Below, piece by piece: positions 1 to 6,957 of a stretch of 64,000 nucleotides of DNA (positions are counted from its first letter, which is position 1; each line of letters opens with the position of its first letter). The notes beneath the pieces were generated by a model that saw only the letters and a list, made by a program, of their open reading frames with translations, was not told the DNA's origin and did no database searches. The position numbers and the translations under genes are program-made. The stretch is from Acidocella sp. (GTDB lineage Bacteria > Pseudomonadota > Alphaproteobacteria > Acetobacterales > Acetobacteraceae): NCBI GenBank assembly GCA_026224875.1, contig JAMFRU010000060.1, forward strand, positions 1-64,000, read 5' to 3'.

Positions 1-56
1 AAAAAAGAGGCCTGCCACTTTGGTGTTTGAAACACCTCGGAGGCAGGCCTCTTTTT
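1..56. terminator. Bidirectional Rho-independent terminator
   Basis: A 10-bp stem (7-16 with 42-51) encloses a second small stem and is flanked by A6 on the left and T6 on the right, so it can work in both directions. It lies downstream of the minus-strand SDR gene and of whatever lies left of the window. Confidence 0.85.
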
Positions 57-77
57 TATGTCTTAAGTAGTGGGGGT

Positions 78-145
78 CTGGGGCCTCAGGCCCCAGCGGG
101 GGTCGAGGGGGCAGAGCCCCTCGCCTTTTCCGTGCCACACCCCGG
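78..145. repeat. GC-rich hairpin element after a stop codon (dispersed, copy 1)
   Basis: A near-perfect 19-bp palindrome (78-96) is followed by a second hairpin built on GAGGGGC/GCCCCTC and by the string CGCCTTTTCCGTGC, directly beside the stop of the minus-strand SDR. The same core occurs at about 22503-22556 beside the stop of tmm. It looks like a dispersed 3'-end element that may stabilise mRNA or help termination. Confidence 0.5.
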
Positions 146-898
146 CTACGGCGATGTGTCGATGGTTGGGCGTATGGAGATCAGGTCTATGTTGACGCGT
201 TGGGGTTGGCTTACGATGAAGACGATGGCGTCGGCTATTTCGCTGGCCGCTACGGCGCCGTCTTTGGTGACGTGGGTTTGGATTGCGGCGCGGAAGTTGG
301 GGTCTGAGATGCTTGTTGCTACTTCGGTTGTGGTGGCGCCGGGCATGAGGACGCAGACGCGGATGCCGTGGCCGCCGACTTCCTGGCGCATGGAGTCTGA
401 CATGGCGTTGAGGGCGTGTTTGCTGGCGGAATAGGCGCCGACCATGGGGCCGGTTTTGCGGCCGGCCTGGGAGGAGATGTTGATGATATCGCCACGGCCT
501 TGGGCTTTCATGGGCGCGATGGCCGCTTTGCAGGTGTAGACGGTGCCTAGCAGGTTCACGTCCATGACGCGGCGGAATTCGGCGAGGTCTGTGCCTTCGG
601 TGGTGCCCATGTGCATGATGCCGGCGGAGTTGACGAGGATGTCGAGTTTGCCGAAATGGGCGACGGTTTTTTCCACCGCTTCGGTAGCGATTTTTTCGTC
701 CACCACGTCGCCCGGGAGTGCCAGGACTTTAACGCCCAAAGCTTCGATCTTGGCTTTGAGCACTTCCAGCCGGTCGGCGCGGCGGGCGGAAATGGCGATG
801 TCGGCACCGGCTTGCGCCAAAGCGATGGCGGCGGCTTCGCCTATGCCGGATGATGCGCCGGTGACGAGGGCGACGCGCCCTGTCAAAGTTTTCGTCAT
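146..898 (-). CDS. SDR family NAD(P)-dependent oxidoreductase
   Basis: A 250-residue classical short-chain dehydrogenase. The cofactor motif TGASSGIG is at residues 13-20, an NSAG strand motif near 90, and the catalytic Ser and YSASK motif near 140-160. I start it at the ATG at 898 because AGAGGA sits just upstream; an upstream in-frame ATG at 940 lacks this. It probably oxidises or reduces a small alcohol or ketone in the cytosol; the substrate cannot be read from sequence. The terminator at 1-56 closes the unit. Upstream lies the broken selC/UGSC region, so it is not clearly in an operon. Confidence 0.9.
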   Translation of the reverse strand: MTKTLTGRVALVTGASSGIGEAAAIALAQAGADIAISARRADRLEVLKAKIEALGVKVLALPGDVVDEKIATEAVEKTVAHFGKLDILVNSAGIMHMGTTEGTDLAEFRRVMDVNLLGTVYTCKAAIAPMKAQGRGDIINISSQAGRKTGPMVGAYSASKHALNAMSDSMRQEVGGHGIRVCVLMPGATTTEVATSISDPNFRAAIQTHVTKDGAVAASEIADAIVFIVSQPQRVNIDLISIRPTIDTSP

Positions 899-953
899 GT
901 TCTGTTCCTCTTTGCAGCGTGATTTAGGCACCCGCAACATGCGGCGGCATCGG

Positions 954-1370
954 CTATGTTTGATGCAGCGTTATGGAAGCGATTGAAGTCTGGTGGCTTC
1001 CTTGGTCTTCAAAACCAATGGCCCGCGGCACGGCGGGCGTACAAGAGCCTCAACAAGCCATCGATGAGATCGTGGCATCGACCCCTAGGTCTTTGAAGCG
1101 CTGCGGGAGAGAGGCCAGAAGCTCGCGCTCGTTGATGGTATGGGTGTTGCCGAATTCGCGCCAGCTGACGAATTTCACGTCCAGGTGTTGCTTGCGAATC
1201 TCGTCTTCCAGCGTGGCGTAAACCTCGTCGCCCATGAAGAGATAATCCCAGAGCTGGGCAATGGTTTTGCCGTTGAGCGTGGGGAGGCGCCGGGCTAGCG
1301 GTTGGATTTTCTGGCGGCGTTCGCCGCTGGGCCATACGACTTCGTATTGGGTTTCGGTTGTTTTCGCCAT
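954..1370 (-). CDS. UGSC-family selenoprotein gene with in-frame UGA, apparently truncated
   Basis: Starts at the ATG at 1370 behind GGAGGA. Codons 1-106 encode a small cytosolic domain that ends in [10 protein letters not shown]. The next codon is UGA (1052-1050), followed by GSCTPAV, so reading UGA as selenocysteine gives the C-U-G-S-C-T signature of UGSC-family (seleno)proteins. From memory, Cys homologues have GCCGSCTPAV here and continue for tens of residues. Here family resemblance stops after PAVPRA (residue 117). The frame then runs 21 more codons, antisense to a tRNA-Sec 5' part, to TAG at 954-956. The function of the family is unknown to me. With selC broken here, the UGA probably acts as a stop unless another selC exists. 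Confidence 0.75.
975..1038 (+). tRNA. selC: tRNA-Sec (UCA), 5' part only: selC remnant
   Basis: The tRNA-Sec layout is clear up to the variable arm: 8-nt acceptor strand GGAAGCGA (975-982), a 6-bp D stem (985-990 with 995-1000) closed by the 4-nt loop TGGT, and a 5-bp anticodon stem (1002-1006 with 1014-1018). The anticodon loop is CTTCAAA with anticodon TCA at 1009-1011. A hairpin at 1021-1038 sits where the long variable arm belongs. No T arm with TTCGA and no TCGCTTCC 3' acceptor strand follows; the sequence is instead the UGSC gene on the other strand. The long D stem and UCA anticodon are specific to tRNA-Sec. As it stands it cannot make a functional tRNA. Confidence 0.75.
1021..1038 (-). 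promoter_or_regulatory. Possible bacterial SECIS hairpin (ambiguous)
   Basis: In the UGSC transcript a 6-bp GC stem with a 6-nt loop containing GU begins 11 nt after the UGA. This is the place and size of a bacterial SECIS, which lies just 3' of the UGA. On the other strand the same hairpin sits where the tRNA-Sec variable arm would be, so it may be only a product of the junction. Confidence 0.3.
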
Positions 1371-1447
1371 GCGGAAAATCCTCCGGAAAATGCAGTGTGA
1401 TGATACGGCGCCGGGCAATCCGGCACAACGATTATGCTGTGAGGCGC

Positions 1448-1648
1448 ACGAACGGCACCTGCGGCGAAGATGCGGGGGTTGGAGGTGGCGACATCCTGGC
1501 CGCGGAAGAAGCCGCCATCGCAAGTGGCGCAGCGCGAGATGCCGCGGCCGGTGAATTCTTCCTCTCCAGGCACGCCGAGTTTTTTGAGAGAGGCACCCGA
1601 GGCGATGATGATGACCTCGGGCTTGTAGGTTTTACCTTCGCCATCGGT
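1448..1648 (-). pseudogene. Thioredoxin reductase (TrxB-like) remnant, two fused fragments
   Basis: Translation gives a TrxB-like segment: a strand ending in VIIIASGA, then LGVPGEEEF, then RCATCDG with the redox CxxC. This passes at about 1486 straight into [13 protein letters not shown], which resembles the C-terminal FAAGDVR motif of the same enzyme. The whole NADPH-binding domain between the two is missing. There is no N-terminal FAD motif either: the frame continues upstream into a ferritin-like sequence. It is a deletion remnant and cannot be an active reductase. Confidence 0.7.
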
Positions 1649-1985
1649 GATGCTGAGGAGGAAGGAGGCAAGCGCGACGTCAGGCTCATCCAGGAGGGGT
1701 TTCAGCGAGGCCTGGCCGCCGATGGTGGAGAGGCCGAGGGTGTCGGACGCGGCGGGTGAAAACCTGCACGTGGCGGGCTTCGTCGGCGGCCTGGATGGCG
1801 AGGATTTGCATGACCTCGCGAAAATGCGGGTGCAGCCTTGCCAGCATGCGCGCGGGGACCAGCAGAGCCGCCGTTTCGTTCTCGATGAGATAGGTCATGA
1901 TCTGGACGACGGCGCCCCGGATGAGAGGTTCGGTCAGCGCGGCATCTCCGTGCCCGTTTGCAGCAACCGAGTTTGCTTCATCCAA
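1649..1985 (-). pseudogene. Ferritin-like (diiron) protein fragment, frameshifted and fused
   Basis: The frame from 1985 encodes a helical segment with [14 protein letters not shown] and then [10 protein letters not shown], the E-x-x-H pattern of ferritin-like diiron helices. Near 1750 similarity moves to another frame ([13 protein letters not shown], then LLDEPD), so there is a small indel. At about 1649 that second frame runs without a stop into the thioredoxin-reductase fragment. N-terminal helices and start are not evident. Which ferritin-like family this was cannot be decided. Confidence 0.6.
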
Positions 1986-2047
1986 GCCTGCATCATCCGC
2001 ACCCGGTCATCCTGGCGCGGCCCTCCCAAGGATGCACTTAGTTCCGC

Positions 2048-2899
2048 TTAATTAGTCGGTTCCAGACCGGCGATGGAGGTGCGGTGCATGGTGCGGCCGC
2101 TGTCCGCCGGGTAGGGGATAACGCGGTGCAACGCGCCGCCATTATCCCATATGGCGAGATCGCCCTCCTTCCAGTCGTGGCTGTAGCAGAAGCGCGGCTG
2201 TGCCGCCCATTCCAGCAGCCGGGCCAAAAGCGCGCGGCCTTCCGGCTTGGTCATGCCGACGATGTAATCGGCCGAATAGCCGATCATCAGCGATTTGCGG
2301 CCATTCTTGCGGGTCCACACCAGCGGCTGCTCCTGTGCGGCGCCGCGCTTCATCGAATCCAGCTGTTCGGCGGATACAACTTCGCGCACGGCGGCAACAA
2401 CGCTGTGCATCACGCGCAGGCCTTCGAGGGCTTTTTTCTCTTCCTCGGGCAAAGCCTCGTAGGCGGCATAGGTGTTACAGAACTGCGTCTGCCCGCCGGT
2501 GGGCGAGGTTTTGCGGCTGGACAGCACGGAGGCTTTCGGCACCGGAATGTTGATGGTGGCGCCATCCATATGCCAGAAGAAAGTGCCGAGCACATATTCC
2601 GGTTCCGGGTTTTTATCCTTGTCCAGCGTGATCTTATACACATCACGCGTCTCGGCATCGCCGCCGGGCACGGTTGTGGTGAAGTTCACGCGGGCACCCA
2701 GGCCATCGGTGAAAGCCAGCTGTTCCTTGTCGCTCAGGTTGATCTCCGGAAAGACCAGCGCGTCGTGGATTTCGAGCAGTTCCATGATGCGGTGCGCCAC
2801 GGCGGGCTCGAAAATGGCGTTGCGGTCGATATGCACGATCGCGCCGATTTCCAGTTTGATGACTTCCACTCTGACGGCGGTTTCAACATTGATATCCAC
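2048..2899 (-). CDS. TfdA/TauD-family Fe(II)/2-oxoglutarate dioxygenase
   Basis: A 283-residue non-heme iron dioxygenase. The facial triad is visible: WHMD near residues 109-112 (H110, D112) and the distal histidine in GALHRV near 258, with the 2-oxoglutarate-binding arginine in RTMHRTS near 269-273. I chose the GTG at 2899 because AAGGGGAA precedes it; the longer ATG at 2974 has no such site. It probably hydroxylates an aromatic ether or acid, coupled to 2-oxoglutarate decarboxylation; the substrate is unknown. A TetR gene lies just upstream on the same strand and is a plausible regulator. It is a paralogue of the broken gene at 12839. Confidence 0.85.
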   Translation of the reverse strand: MDINVETAVRVEVIKLEIGAIVHIDRNAIFEPAVAHRIMELLEIHDALVFPEINLSDKEQLAFTDGLGARVNFTTTVPGGDAETRDVYKITLDKDKNPEPEYVLGTFFWHMDGATINIPVPKASVLSSRKTSPTGGQTQFCNTYAAYEALPEEEKKALEGLRVMHSVVAAVREVVSAEQLDSMKRGAAQEQPLVWTRKNGRKSLMIGYSADYIVGMTKPEGRALLARLLEWAAQPRFCYSHDWKEGDLAIWDNGGALHRVIPYPADSGRTMHRTSIAGLEPTN

Positions 2900-3024
2900 G
2901 GCGGTTCCCCTTTGTGTTCGGTTCTTGCTCCGGCTTGCTTCAATGGTGCTGACGCAGGTTTGCCGGAGGTGCAAATGCTGAACACCTTATTAGCATCGCC
3001 GGGGGTCGGCGGTCAATTGCCTTA

Positions 3025-3621
3025 TTAGGGGGCGGTCTGTTTTGGGGTGCTCAGCCGGTCCAGCATCTGTTCCACGATAACCAGCGCTTCGGCATGGCCG
3101 TCAGTCAAACCAAGGGCGGCTTCAGAGACGATCATGCGCGCCAGCGCCACCGCGATCATGACGATGCCGGCGGCGGAGCGGCTGCCGTCCGGGACGAGCA
3201 GGCGGCTCACGGCCTCAATCTGCAGGGCGCGGAAGTTCTCGGCGGAGCGGACGATCTCGGCGCGGATGGCCTCGCGATGCGTGGCGATCGAGCTTAATTC
3301 ACTGGCCAGAGCCGCACCCGTGGGGTCGCTGTTGAGCTCCCAAAGGGCGCGTAGCGGCTCGGGGGCGGCCAAAGCCGCCTCGAAACGCACCAGCCGGCGT
3401 TCATTCACCCGGCGCACCAGGGCGAGGATAAGATCGTCCATGGTGCGGAAGTAATAGTACAGGAGCTGGGTTTTCAGCCCGGCCTTGGCGGCCACCTGGC
3501 GGGCGGTGAGCGCGGGCAGGCCTTCGTCGCGCAGCACCTCTTCGGCGGCGTCGATAAAGCGGGCACGCGTCTGCGACCCTTCCAAACCCAATCTGCGCGT
3601 TTGCACCACTGTATCCATCAT
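3025..3621 (-). CDS. TetR family transcriptional regulator
   Basis: A 198-residue protein with an N-terminal TetR helix-turn-helix (about residues 12-58), including LTARQVAAKAGL and LLYYYF, followed by a variable helical ligand domain. The start at 3621 (MMDTVV) follows AGAGGTGC; earlier in-frame ATG codons have no clear site. It lies 125 bp upstream of the dioxygenase and points the same way, so it probably controls that gene and itself. I did not find a convincing operator. Confidence 0.85.
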   Translation of the reverse strand: MMDTVVQTRRLGLEGSQTRARFIDAAEEVLRDEGLPALTARQVAAKAGLKTQLLYYYFRTMDDLILALVRRVNERRLVRFEAALAAPEPLRALWELNSDPTGAALASELSSIATHREAIRAEIVRSAENFRALQIEAVSRLLVPDGSRSAAGIVMIAVALARMIVSEAALGLTDGHAEALVIVEQMLDRLSTPKQTAP

Positions 3622-3697
3622 GCACCTCTGACGCTGTTTGGAGTGCGATTGCAACTCTACTTCAGTATGTTTCAAAACGAAGTCTTAGACATTTTGT

Positions 3698-3749
3698 GGA
3701 GATGACAAAAGAGCCGCTAGCGCGGAGATGACAAAAGAGCCGCTAGCGC
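3698..3749. repeat. Tandem direct repeat, 2 x 26 bp
   Basis: Two identical adjacent copies of a 26-bp unit beginning GGAGATGACAAAAGAGCC, each containing GCCGCTAGCGC. It lies in the gap between the TetR gene and the 3' end of the esterase gene. Confidence 0.9.
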
Positions 3750-3773
3750 GGCGGGGGGTGCCGCGCCTGCACG

Positions 3774-4703
3774 TCAGCTGAGCTGCTGCCTGAGCCAGGC
3801 GCCGCAATTTTCGATGGCCTCCTTGCCCATCGGCACCGGGAAGGAGAGAAAACCGTGGATCGCGCCTTCATAATTCACCAGCTCGACCAGCACGCCTGCT
3901 TCCGCCAAGCACTTGGCATAGGCGTGGCCCTGGTCGCGTAGCAGGTCGTATTCGGCGGTGAGAACCAGAGCGGGCGGCAAATTAGCGAGCGATTGCGCGC
4001 GCAAGGGCGAAATATACGGGCTGCACGCATCGGCACCAGCGATGTAACTGGCATGGTTGAAATCCATCATTTCCTGACTGATGTAGAACCCCTCCCCTGT
4101 TTCGGCCATCGAGCCACGCGGGGCCCCTTCACGCCGGCCGGCGGGATCGGTGCCCGGGTAGATGAGCAGTTGCGCCGAGAGTTTTGCGCCGTTGTTGTCG
4201 CGCAGATACTGCGCCGTGACAGCCGCGAGATTGCCGCCGGCACTGTCGCCCGCAACTGCCAGACGGGTGGCATCGGCGCCGATTTCGGCGGCGTGCGACA
4301 CAGCCCAGTCGATGGCGGCCAGGCAGTCGTGCAGCGCTGCCGGGAAGGGATGCGCCGGTGCAAGGCGGTACGAGACGGAGACGACAACACAATCCGCCGC
4401 GATAGCGAGCTGGCGGGTAATTTCATCATGCGTGTTCACATCGCCCGAGACGAAGCCGCCGCCATGGAAGAACATGACCAGCGGCAGAGCCACACCCTGG
4501 CGCGGCGCATAAATGCGAATGGGGACCAGGCCTTCCGGGGTCGATAATATGCGGTTCTCGACATGGGCGACCGGCGTGATGGGGCCCATGGCGGCCGGTG
4601 GCATGTCGATGGGCAGCACTTTGCCCTCGGCGATGGCGCGGGACATGGCAACAGCTTCCTGCAGACGCGGCAGGGTTATGGAAAATTGCGGATTGACAGG
4701 CAT
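3774..4703 (-). CDS. Alpha/beta hydrolase, hormone-sensitive-lipase type (esterase)
   Basis: A 309-residue esterase of the HSL/acetyl-esterase class. The oxyanion-hole motif FFHGGG is near residue 80, the nucleophile elbow GDSAGGN near 150, and the catalytic Asp and His fall in the C-terminal third (EYDLLRDQ and AIHGF). The start at 4703 follows GGGGAGGTAAAA. No signal peptide is seen, so it is cytosolic and would hydrolyse short-chain esters. It is divergent from the cupin gene at 4901, with about 200 bp between them that could hold both promoters. Confidence 0.9.
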   Translation of the reverse strand: MPVNPQFSITLPRLQEAVAMSRAIAEGKVLPIDMPPAAMGPITPVAHVENRILSTPEGLVPIRIYAPRQGVALPLVMFFHGGGFVSGDVNTHDEITRQLAIAADCVVVSVSYRLAPAHPFPAALHDCLAAIDWAVSHAAEIGADATRLAVAGDSAGGNLAAVTAQYLRDNNGAKLSAQLLIYPGTDPAGRREGAPRGSMAETGEGFYISQEMMDFNHASYIAGADACSPYISPLRAQSLANLPPALVLTAEYDLLRDQGHAYAKCLAEAGVLVELVNYEGAIHGFLSFPVPMGKEAIENCGAWLRQQLS

Positions 4704-4900
4704 TTTTACCTCCCCATTTGTTTTTAAGCGCCTCACCGGCAGCGGTTTGTGCCAGCGTAGTTCACAAACAGTTACGAAACCAGACCTGATGGCGGGTGCA
4801 TTCATGAACTCAGATCATAAGGCCATGCGGATTACCGGCACTAATGGCGCTGGCAGGCTGACACTAAGTAAGCACCGGCCGCAGATTAAAGGAACCGCAT

Positions 4901-5329
4901 ATGCGCATCACACGAATTGGCTCTCAACCCTCGAATAAAGGGCCAGCGGATTGGTTCACCGGCACGGTCCGGGTTGACCCGCTGTTTCAGGCGGAGTTGC
5001 CGGCGCGGGTTGGCGGCGGGCATGTAACCTTCGAGCCGGGCGCGCGAACCGCCTGGCATACGCACCCGCTGGGCCAGACCCTGATTGTAACCTCGGGCTT
5101 TGGCTATGTGCAGCTTGCCGGCAGCCCGGCGCAGGAGATCCGGCCCGGCGATGTGGTGTGGATTGCCCCCCATGAGCGGCATTGGCACGGCGCTTCGCCG
5201 CTGACAGCCATGACGCATATCGCCATCCAGGAGCAGCTCGACGGCAAGGCGGTCGATTGGCTGGAGCATGTGACGGACGACGAATACAGCACTGGCATAG
5301 CGGCTGGCATCACGGGAGATAAAATCTGA
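4901..5329 (+). CDS. Cupin domain protein
   Basis: A 142-residue single-domain cupin. Metal-ligand motifs are visible: [14 protein letters not shown] (cupin motif 1, near residues 48-61) and the second histidines in [18 protein letters not shown] precedes the ATG. Such small cupins often accompany carboxymuconolactone decarboxylase genes, and here the stop overlaps the start of exactly such a gene (now only a fragment). An accessory or isomerase role in ring-cleavage-type pathways is possible but unproven. Confidence 0.8.
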   Translation: MRITRIGSQPSNKGPADWFTGTVRVDPLFQAELPARVGGGHVTFEPGARTAWHTHPLGQTLIVTSGFGYVQLAGSPAQEIRPGDVVWIAPHERHWHGASPLTAMTHIAIQEQLDGKAVDWLEHVTDDEYSTGIAAGITGDKI

Positions 5330-5481
5330 TGAGCGAGAAAACCTTCCGCAGCCCGCTCGGCGATATTGCCCCAGCACTGGCGGGCTATACCGATGAGGTG
5401 CTGTTCGGCGATGTGTGGAAACGCCCGGAGCTTTCGCCGCGCGACGCCGATGGTCACCAGCATGCTGGTGAAACAGGCTGA
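5329..5481 (+). pseudogene. Carboxymuconolactone decarboxylase-like N-terminal fragment
   Basis: The ATG overlaps the cupin stop (ATGA). The first 39 codons resemble the start of carboxymuconolactone decarboxylase-like proteins ([19 protein letters not shown]). After SPRD similarity ends; the frame closes at 5481 after 50 residues, without the CxxC-type active site. At about 5444 the DNA changes into the 3' end of an SDR gene in another frame. This is a deletion product. Confidence 0.65.
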
Positions 5482-5632
5482 TGCCATCAAGGAGATTTTG
5501 CGCGACCAGCCGATCGGCAGACTCGACCGGCCGGAGGAGATTGCCTCCGCCGTGCTGCTTCTGTGCAGCCCCGCGGCCAGCTTCATCATTGGTCACGCCC
5601 TCGCCGTGGATGGCGGGTATACCACGCATTAG
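5444..5632 (+). pseudogene. C-terminal fragment of an SDR oxidoreductase
   Basis: In the frame that begins about 5444 the translation [11 protein letters not shown] followed by [16 protein letters not shown] and [13 protein letters not shown] is the typical last 60 residues of a classical short-chain dehydrogenase. Cofactor and catalytic segments are absent. It is joined directly to the decarboxylase-like fragment, so the deletion removed the 3' part of one gene and the 5' part of the next. Confidence 0.75.
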
Positions 5633-5712
5633 CCCGCTTTGAAGATTACTACCGATCGGACATACTGGGTGCGCGCGCTGTTTGCGCGGCGCCTGATCAA
5701 TAAGGATTTCCC

Positions 5713-6762
5713 ATGACTGTACTTGCTTATGGCACAAACGCCGGCGACAAACCGCTGGCGCCAATGAACATCAGCCGCCGCGCGCCTGGCGCGCATGATG
5801 TGCAGATAGAGATTGATTATTGCGGCGTGTGCCATTCCGATCTGCACCAGGCCCGCTCCGAATGGCCGGGGACGTTATACCCTTGCGTACCGGGGCATGA
5901 AATTATCGGCCATGTCAGCGCCGTGGGTGCTGGGGTGACGAGATTTGCCGTGGGCGAGACGGTGGGCGTTGGCTGCCTGGTGGGCAGCTGCCGCAGTTGC
6001 TTCTCGTGTGACGACGGGATGGAGCAATATTGCGAGCACGGGTTTATCGGCACGTATAATGGCCACAGCACGGAGCCGCCGGGCCATACGCTGGGCGGAT
6101 ATTCGCAGCGCATCGTGGTCGAGGACCATTTTGTGCTGAAGATCGCGCATAAGGAGAATCTCGCCGGGGTGGCGCCACTGCTGTGCGCGGGCATCACCAC
6201 CTATTCGCCGTTGCGCCATTGGGGTGCGGGGCCAGGCAAGAAAGTCGGCATCGTCGGGATTGGCGGGCTGGGGCATATGGGCATCAAGCTTTCCCATGCC
6301 ATGGGGGCGCATACGGTGGCGTTCACCACTTCCGAGAGCAAGCGCGAGGACGCCAAGGCACTAGGGGCGGATGAGGTTATTGTTTCCAAGAATGCGGATG
6401 AGATGAAGGCGCACGGAAGGTCTTTTGATTTGATCATCAACACCGTGGCGGCGAGCCATAACCTGGACGTGTTCGTGAATTTGCTGAAGCGCGATGGCAC
6501 AATGGTGATGTGCGGGGTGCCCGATCATCCGCATCCGGCGTTCAATGTGGGCGGGCTGATTTTCAAGCGCGGCACGATTGCGGGATCGCTGATTGGCGGC
6601 ATTGCCGAGACGCAGGAGATGCTGGATTTCTGTGCCGAGAAGGGGATTTGGGCCGAAATCGAGATGATCAAGATGCAGGAGATTGAGGCAGCGTTTGAAC
6701 GGATGCGCAAGAGCGATGTGAAGTATCGGTTTGTGATTGATAATTCCACGATTGCTGAGTGA
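5713..6762 (+). CDS. Zinc-dependent NAD(P) alcohol dehydrogenase (CAD/YahK type)
   Basis: A 349-residue medium-chain dehydrogenase. Catalytic zinc ligands are in CGVCHSDLH (Cys) and GHEIIGHV (His-Glu); the structural zinc loop carries the four cysteines from CLVGSCRSCFSCDDGMEQYC. The Rossmann motif GIGGLGHMG follows near residues 180-190. It fits the cinnamyl-alcohol/YahK-like group that reduces aldehydes with NADPH. It stands alone after the decayed fragments, followed by a long inverted repeat. Confidence 0.88.
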   Translation: MTVLAYGTNAGDKPLAPMNISRRAPGAHDVQIEIDYCGVCHSDLHQARSEWPGTLYPCVPGHEIIGHVSAVGAGVTRFAVGETVGVGCLVGSCRSCFSCDDGMEQYCEHGFIGTYNGHSTEPPGHTLGGYSQRIVVEDHFVLKIAHKENLAGVAPLLCAGITTYSPLRHWGAGPGKKVGIVGIGGLGHMGIKLSHAMGAHTVAFTTSESKREDAKALGADEVIVSKNADEMKAHGRSFDLIINTVAASHNLDVFVNLLKRDGTMVMCGVPDHPHPAFNVGGLIFKRGTIAGSLIGGIAETQEMLDFCAEKGIWAEIEMIKMQEIEAAFERMRKSDVKYRFVIDNSTIAE

Positions 6763-6810
6763 CGCCCTCGGGCCGTTTAGCGTCGCTTCTGGCGCTGGCG
6801 GTGTACATAT

Positions 6811-6892
6811 GGCCGGGGCGGAGAAACGGCCTTCAACCGAACCAAGAAACATTTCCTTGTTCGGTTAAACGGGCCATTTCCTCGCCCCGGCC
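6811..6892. repeat. Long imperfect inverted repeat (about 41 bp per arm)
   Basis: Arm 6811-6851 and the reverse complement of 6852-6892 both begin GGCCGGGGCG and both contain AACCGAAC, with a few mismatches and a 2-nt bulge. The arms abut, so the transcript could form one long hairpin between the alcohol dehydrogenase and the convergent CoA transferase. There is no T tract. Confidence 0.8.
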
Positions 6893-6903
6893 AAATTCAG
6901 AAA

Positions 6904-6933
6904 CGCGTCTTGCGGCACGCGCCGCAAGACGCG
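6904..6933. terminator. Perfect 13-bp stem-loop between convergent genes
   Basis: CGCGTCTTGCGGC (6904-6916) pairs perfectly with 6921-6933 around a 4-nt loop, just before the stop of the convergent CoA transferase gene. It is terminator-like in position but lacks a U run. Confidence 0.6.
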
Positions 6934-6957
6934 ATGCTTGGACGAACGGGGCCTGAA

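Noticed and set aside
3698-3749. CRISPR-like array
   Set aside because: There are only two adjacent copies, with no spacer and no cas genes in the window.
5479-5481. UGA at the end of the decarboxylase-like fragment as a selenocysteine codon
   Set aside because: Homology has already ended 11 codons earlier at a deletion joint, and the next sequence is an SDR fragment in another frame.
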